Assembly: GCF_016907515.1 (NCBI RefSeq)
Contig: NZ_JAFBBY010000001.1
Span: 682,001-746,000, forward strand
From: Nocardioides nitrophenolicus
Lineage (GTDB): Bacteria; Actinomycetota; Actinomycetes; Propionibacteriales; Nocardioidaceae
Direction of reading: 5' to 3'
DNA: 64,000 bases
Shown here: piece by piece, positions 60,265 to 64,000 of the stretch
Position numbering within the stretch: position 1 is the first letter of the stretch
How the letters are laid out: every line of letters begins with the position of its first letter
Program-made: the position numbers and the translations under genes
Notes under the pieces: model-generated
The model's database searches: none
What the model was told of the DNA's origin: nothing
The model's input: only the letters and a program-made list of their open reading frames with translations

Positions 60265-60312
60265 GACAGCGCCACTAGGCTTGCGCCGTCCCCACCAACG
60301 AGGAGTGTGACC

Positions 60313-60543
60313 ATGACCGTCGAGGTCAAGATCGGTGTCCAGAACACCGCCCGTGAGCTCGTCATCGAGACCGACGAGTCCAACGAGGCCGTCGCGAAGC
60401 TGGTGGCGGACGCCATCGCCGCGGCCGACGGCGTGATCACGCTGACCGACACCAAGGGCAAGGTCACCGTCGTCCCCGCCGCCAAGCTCGCGTACGTCGA
60501 GATCGGCCGCAGCACCTCCGGCCAGGTCGGCTTCCGCTCCTGA
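60313..60543 (+). CDS. DUF3107 small protein (Rv3208A-like)
   Basis: A 76-residue acidic protein: TVEVKIGVQNTARELVIET, a helix SNEAVAKLVADAIAAADGV, and ITLTDTKGKVTVVPAAKLAYVEIG, the DUF3107 pattern. It is short, soluble and widespread in actinobacteria; the function is unknown. RBS GAGGAG lies 7 nt before the ATG at 60313, which selects it over an in-frame GTG two codons earlier. The TetR gene ends 48 nt upstream. Confidence 0.9.
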   Translation: MTVEVKIGVQNTARELVIETDESNEAVAKLVADAIAAADGVITLTDTKGKVTVVPAAKLAYVEIGRSTSGQVGFRS

Positions 60544-60610
60544 CCCCCGGCGGGAACTCCGCGCCCCCTCCCGGGCGTTGAACAGGCACGACCCCGGGAG
60601 GTGAGCGACG

Positions 60611-61420
60611 GTGCTCCAGTTCCGCTTCGCCGCGCGCAGCGAGACCGGTCGCGTGCGCCTCGAGAACGAGGATGCCGGCTTCGCGGGTCCCTACCTGCTC
60701 TGCGTCGCCGACGGGGTCGGCGGGGCCGAGGCCGGTGAGGTGGCCTCGGCCACCACGTCCTATGTCGTGAGCGCCCGGGCGCTCGCCCATCCCGGCCACG
60801 AGCCGGCCCGGCTGCTCGGCGCGGCGACCCGCGAGGCGCACGTCCAGCTCGCCGCCGGGATCGCCGCCGACCCCCGGCGGGCCGGGATGGCGACCACGCT
60901 GACCGCCGTGCTCACCGACGGCATCCACACCGCGCTCGCCCAGGTCGGCGACTCGCGCGCCTACCTGCTGCGCGACGGCGAGCTGAGCCAGCTCACCCAC
61001 GACCAGACCCTGGTGCAGTCCATGGTCGACGCCGGACACCTGACCCCCGACCAGGCCGCGGCGTCGCCGTACCGCAACGTGGTGCTGCACGCCGTCGACG
61101 GCGAGCACGTCCCCGACCCCGACCTGCTGCTGCTCGACCTGCGGTCCGGTGACCGGCTGCTGCTGTGCAGCGACGGCCTCACCGACGTGCTCTCCCCCGC
61201 CGCGATCGCGCTCGGCCTCGGCCTCGACAGCCGGTCCATGGCCGCCGACCGGCTGGTGCTGGCCGCGCTCGACGGAGGCAGTCGCGACAACGTGACGGCG
61301 ATCGTCGCCGACGTGGTCGACGCGCCGGCGATCGCGGCCAACGGCCTGGTGCTGGGCGCGGCCACGGACCTGGCGAACGTGGTCGACCCGGCCGCCGTCC
61401 GGCCGCTGCGCTCCGCCTGA
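60611..61420 (+). CDS. PP2C-family Ser/Thr protein phosphatase
   Basis: A 269-residue PPM phosphatase with the metal-binding motifs RLENEDAG, CVADGVGGAEAGE, QVGDSRAYLLRDG, LLLCSDGLTDVLS and SRDNVTAIVADV. It hydrolyses phosphoserine and phosphothreonine with Mn/Mg and is soluble, without a membrane anchor, unlike PstP. The partner kinase is not in the window. It starts at GTG 60611 after GGGAGGTGAGCGAC. The following hypothetical gene starts 27 nt later. Confidence 0.9.
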   Translation: MLQFRFAARSETGRVRLENEDAGFAGPYLLCVADGVGGAEAGEVASATTSYVVSARALAHPGHEPARLLGAATREAHVQLAAGIAADPRRAGMATTLTAVLTDGIHTALAQVGDSRAYLLRDGELSQLTHDQTLVQSMVDAGHLTPDQAAASPYRNVVLHAVDGEHVPDPDLLLLDLRSGDRLLLCSDGLTDVLSPAAIALGLGLDSRSMAADRLVLAALDGGSRDNVTAIVADVVDAPAIAANGLVLGAATDLANVVDPAAVRPLRSA

Positions 61421-61447
61421 GCGATCCGGCGGGCCTACACTGGGAGG

Positions 61448-61819
61448 GTGAGCGCGAAGCGGTCCTATGAGTACGCGCGCCTGTGGGTGCCGCTGTACGA
61501 CGCTGCCGCGCTCACCGTCACCCGCCCGGTCTACCTGATCGAGGCCGCCGACGGCTTCGAGGGCGTCGCCGCGGAGAAGAACACCACGCTGATGGGACTG
61601 TTCACCGAGCTCGGCCGGGCCGGTTGGCGGATCGACACCACGCCGCAGCGGGTCGACCACCCGTCGCCGGAGTTCCAGATGCTCATCGACGCCACGCTCG
61701 ACGAGGCCGACCACGCGGTCTCGCCCGACGAGGTCGCCCACGCCGTCGGCTCCGGCGGCGACCCGGCCGGCGCGGTCACCGAGTTCGACGTCTACCCGAT
61801 GCGCCGCCGGCTCTCCTGA
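61448..61819 (+). CDS. Conserved hypothetical protein
   Basis: A 123-residue soluble protein from GTG: SAKRSYEYARLWVPLYDAAALTVTRPVYLIEAADGF ... followed by FTELGRAGWRIDTTPQR and an Asp/Glu-rich C-terminal half. No known motif is recognised. It sits 27 nt after the phosphatase gene and is probably cotranscribed. It is convergent with the LigD-polymerase gene (8 nt gap). Confidence 0.65.
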   Translation: MSAKRSYEYARLWVPLYDAAALTVTRPVYLIEAADGFEGVAAEKNTTLMGLFTELGRAGWRIDTTPQRVDHPSPEFQMLIDATLDEADHAVSPDEVAHAVGSGGDPAGAVTEFDVYPMRRRLS

Positions 61820-61827
61820 GCGCTGCC

Positions 61828-62745
61828 TCAGGCGAAGAGGTCGCCGTACTCCTCGACCCGCTCCAGCACCTGAGCCGGCGTGAACTGGTCGAGGCCGAGC
61901 GGGTCCTCCGCCCCCTCGGCGACCTCGTCCCAGCCGACCGGGGTGGCGACCTGGGGGCGCGGCGTGCCGCGCAGCGAGTACGGCGCGACCGTGGTCTTCG
62001 ACCCGGCGTTCTGGGACCAGTCGAGGAACACCTTGCCGCGGCGCCGGGCCTTGGTCATGGTCGCGGTGACCAGCTGGGGGTGCGCGGCCTGCAGCTCCTC
62101 GGCGATCTCCTTGGCGAGCTCGCTGGTCTCCGCCGAGGGCAGCGGCTCGGCGAGCGGCGCGTACAGGTGCAGGCCCTTGCTGCCGCTGGTCACCGCGACG
62201 GCGGCGAGGTCGCGGGCGGCCAGCGCCTCCTGGACGTGGAGGGCCACCTGGCAGCACTCGTGCAGGCCCGCGGGCTCACCGGGGTCCAGGTCGATGACGA
62301 GCCGGTCGGCGCCGACCGGCTCGTCGTCCGCGTCGACGGTCCACTGGTGGACGTGCAGCTCGAGCGCGGCGAGGTTGACCGCCCAGACCAGGGTCGGCAG
62401 GTCCTCGATGATCGGGAAGACGAGCGTGTCGCCGTGCCGGCTCGGACCCCGGCTGCCGGTGGTCGGGACCTCGGCCGTGCGCACCCAGCTCGGCGTGCCA
62501 CGGGGGGCGTTCTTCTCGAAGAAGCTGAGGTCGCCGACGCCGTGGGGCCAGCGGATCCGGGTGACCGGGCGGCCGGCGAGGTGCGGCAGCAGCGCCGGCG
62601 CGACGCGCACGTAGTAGTCGAGCACCTCGCCCTTGGTGGTGCCCGTGCTCGGGTACAGCACCTTCTCCAGGTTGGTCAGTCGCAGGGTGCGGCCCTCGAC
62701 GTCGACGTGGACCTCGGTCTGGGGGTGCTCGGCCTTCTTGGGCAT
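61828..62745 (-). CDS. LigD-type polymerase/primase (NHEJ)
   Basis: A 305-residue stand-alone LigD polymerase domain of the archaeo-eukaryotic primase fold, which fills gaps with ribonucleotides at double-strand breaks. Motifs: RLTNLEKVLYPSTGTTKGEVLDYYV, the metal-binding VIDLDPGEP (catalytic Asp pair), SGSKGLHLYAPL, and KVFLDWSQNAGSKTTVAPYSLRG. In many bacteria this domain is fused to the ligase; here it follows the ligase gene with a 1-nt TGATG overlap. Confidence 0.92.
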   Translation of the reverse strand: MPKKAEHPQTEVHVDVEGRTLRLTNLEKVLYPSTGTTKGEVLDYYVRVAPALLPHLAGRPVTRIRWPHGVGDLSFFEKNAPRGTPSWVRTAEVPTTGSRGPSRHGDTLVFPIIEDLPTLVWAVNLAALELHVHQWTVDADDEPVGADRLVIDLDPGEPAGLHECCQVALHVQEALAARDLAAVAVTSGSKGLHLYAPLAEPLPSAETSELAKEIAEELQAAHPQLVTATMTKARRRGKVFLDWSQNAGSKTTVAPYSLRGTPRPQVATPVGWDEVAEGAEDPLGLDQFTPAQVLERVEEYGDLFA

Positions 62746-63683
62746 CACAGGTCCTCGGGGGTCAGGTCGGCGCGCACGCCCTGGTACGACGGCTGCCGGA
62801 GGCGCTCGTAGCCGAGCCCGTGGGTGTCGACGTCGACGACCACCACCGGCTCGACCCAGGTGGTCCCCTCGGCGTCGACCCGCGGCACCTCGTCGGCGAA
62901 CGGACTCGCACCGCGGGTCAGTGGTCCCAGCAGCGCGGCGAGCGCGCGGGACTGCTTCGGGCCGATGCCGGAGCCGACCCGGCCCCGGTAGGCCAGGCCG
63001 TCGGCGGTCGGCTCCCCCACCAGCAGCGCGGCCAGCCGGCCGGTCGTGCCCGTCTGCGAGCGCCAGCCGCCCACGACGAACGAGGCGCGGTGCCGGTGGG
63101 CGAACTTCAGCCAGTGGTGGGTGCGCTCCCCCGGGCGGTACGGCGAGTCGCGGCGCTTGCTGACGATGCCCTCCAGCCCCTGGGCGCGGGTCGCCTCGCG
63201 GAGCATCGCGCCGTCGTCGTACTCGGCCGGGACCTGCCAGCCGGACCGGCCCAGGTCGAGCTCGGCCAACCGGCGCCGGCGCTCGTGGAGCGGCAACGGG
63301 CACAGGTCCTCGCCGTCGAGGCGGAGCAGGTCGAAGACCATGTAGGTCACCGGGATCCGCGTGGCGAGGCGGGCCGCGGTCGTGGCGTTGCGGACGTGCA
63401 TCCGCTCGGCGACCACCCGGAAGTCGGGGAGGCCGCGCTCGTTGAGCGCGATGATCTCGCCGTCGACGACCAGGTCGCGCACGCCCGCCGGCGGCGTGAC
63501 CAGGTCGGGCCAGGCCGGGGTGATCCGGTTGCCGTTGCGGCTGGTCAGCGTGACCGTCGCGCCGGGACCGCCGTCGAGCGCCGCCAGCGCCCGGACGCCG
63601 TCCCACTTGACCTCGTGGCACCACTCCTCGCCCCGGGGGACGTGGGTGCCCGCGGTGGCGAGCATCGGGCGCAGGTCGGGCAC
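62745..63683 (-). CDS. ATP-dependent DNA ligase (LigD/LigC-type)
   Basis: A 312-residue ATP-dependent ligase without extra domains. The adenylated lysine is K26 in WCHEVKWDGVRA; further nucleotidyltransferase motifs are TLTSRNGNRIT, DLVVDGEIIAL, VFDLLRLDGEDL, GLEGIVSKRRDSPY and HHWLKFAHR. An OB-fold-like C-terminal region follows. The adjacent polymerase and divergent ku genes indicate NHEJ. It starts at GTG. The 3'-phosphoesterase domain of full LigD is not in the window. Confidence 0.92.
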   Translation of the reverse strand: MPDLRPMLATAGTHVPRGEEWCHEVKWDGVRALAALDGGPGATVTLTSRNGNRITPAWPDLVTPPAGVRDLVVDGEIIALNERGLPDFRVVAERMHVRNATTAARLATRIPVTYMVFDLLRLDGEDLCPLPLHERRRRLAELDLGRSGWQVPAEYDDGAMLREATRAQGLEGIVSKRRDSPYRPGERTHHWLKFAHRHRASFVVGGWRSQTGTTGRLAALLVGEPTADGLAYRGRVGSGIGPKQSRALAALLGPLTRGASPFADEVPRVDAEGTTWVEPVVVVDVDTHGLGYERLRQPSYQGVRADLTPEDL

Positions 63684-63718
63684 GCACTCATCCTGTCAGG
63701 AACGGGTAGATTCAACTC

Positions 63719-64000
63719 ATGCGTGCGATCTGGAAGGGGGCCGTGTCCTTCGGCCTCGTCAGCGTGCCGGTCAAGCTCTACAGCGCGACCGAGAGTCACG
63801 ACGTGTCGTTCCGTCAGGTCCACGCCAAGGACGGCGGCCGGATCAAGTACCAGCGGATCTGCGCCATCGACGGCGAGGAGGTGCCGTACTCCGACATCGC
63901 GAAGGGGTACGAGACCGAGGACGGCGAGATGGTCATCCTCACCGACGACGACATGGCCAACCTGCCGACGACCTCCTCCCGCGAGATCGCGGTCGAGAAG
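63719..64000 (+). CDS. ku: Ku protein (NHEJ), N-terminal part
   Basis: The first 94 codons, cut by the window edge: MRAIWKGAVSFGLVSVPVKLYSATE is the standard bacterial Ku start, followed by QVHAKDGGRIKYQRICAIDGEEVPYSDIAKGYE. Ku is a homodimeric ring that holds DNA ends and recruits LigD. A -10-like TAGATT (63707-63712) ends 6 nt before the ATG, so the mRNA is probably leaderless. It is divergent from the ligase-polymerase operon with only 35 nt between starts. Confidence 0.95.
   Translation, partial: MRAIWKGAVSFGLVSVPVKLYSATESHDVSFRQVHAKDGGRIKYQRICAIDGEEVPYSDIAKGYETEDGEMVILTDDDMANLPTTSSREIAVEK

Overview
The window is a contiguous piece of a very GC-rich actinobacterial chromosome. Nearly every codon ends in G or C, GTG starts and leaderless starts are common, and the window carries a mycofactocin locus, WhiB7, AdnAB, mycoredoxin and a split LigD/Ku system. 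Gene content and order (UPF0182, PDZ-Lon, metalloprotease, whiB7, uvrD2, mycoredoxin, nudC, adnBA, an alkyltransferase-like gene, moeZ, TetR, DUF3107) match the block around Rv3193c-Rv3208A of Mycobacterium tuberculosis. The PPA1309-family gene and general character suggest Nocardioidaceae/Propionibacteriales, which is an inference. No insertion sequences, prophage, CRISPR or rRNA were seen; there is one initiator tRNA.

Region 1 (1-6.1 kb): the end of cydB, a fused cydDC transporter gene, two universal-stress-protein genes and, convergent to them, a short adenylate kinase.

Region 2 (6.1-23.1 kb) is the accessory highlight: an alcohol/aldehyde oxidation locus. It holds an acetate transporter, mycofactocin genes mftA-mftB-mftC-mftF, a divergent nicotinoprotein alcohol dehydrogenase (mno type), a MoxR ATPase and a VWA protein that both carry His-rich stretches, and a methyltransferase best explained as MftM. 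A second operon encodes an ErcA-like iron alcohol dehydrogenase, a sensor kinase and a NarL-type regulator. Then come a NiCoT nickel/cobalt permease, a GAF-domain regulator, an aldehyde dehydrogenase and DUF779. Four promoters here (adk, ercA-like operon, GAF regulator, aldehyde dehydrogenase) share a direct repeat TGCAAC-N5-TGCAAC placed exactly 11 nt before a TANNNT-like -10, which points to one regulon. Alcohol would be oxidised to aldehyde (mycofactocin recycling the bound cofactor) and then to acid; acetate activation elsewhere would yield AMP, which fits adk being in the set.

Region 3 (23.1-28.4 kb): a small TetR-controlled group (NAD-binding protein, alpha/beta hydrolase, TetR, acetoacetate-decarboxylase-like protein, DJ-1/PfpI protein) with three copies of a 17-bp palindromic operator, then two hypothetical genes, a bidirectional terminator and tRNA-fMet.

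Region 4 (28.4-46.9 kb): conserved housekeeping and genome-maintenance genes: TRIC channel, UPF0182, PPA1309, YlbL-type protease, moaE, metalloprotease, NUDIX, DUF45 peptidase, PHP protein, enoyl-CoA hydratase, small zinc ribbons, a ThiF/TOMM-like orphan, whiB7 with a long leader (candidate uORF plus strong hairpin), uvrD2, a secreted TolB-like protein, mycoredoxin and nudC.

Region 5 (46.9-64 kb): OsmC, adnB-adnA, a large polytopic membrane protein, tpx, an alkyltransferase-like protein, moeZ, TetR, DUF3107, a PP2C phosphatase, a hypothetical gene, and the NHEJ set (LigD-type polymerase and ligase as separate genes, ku divergent and cut by the window edge).
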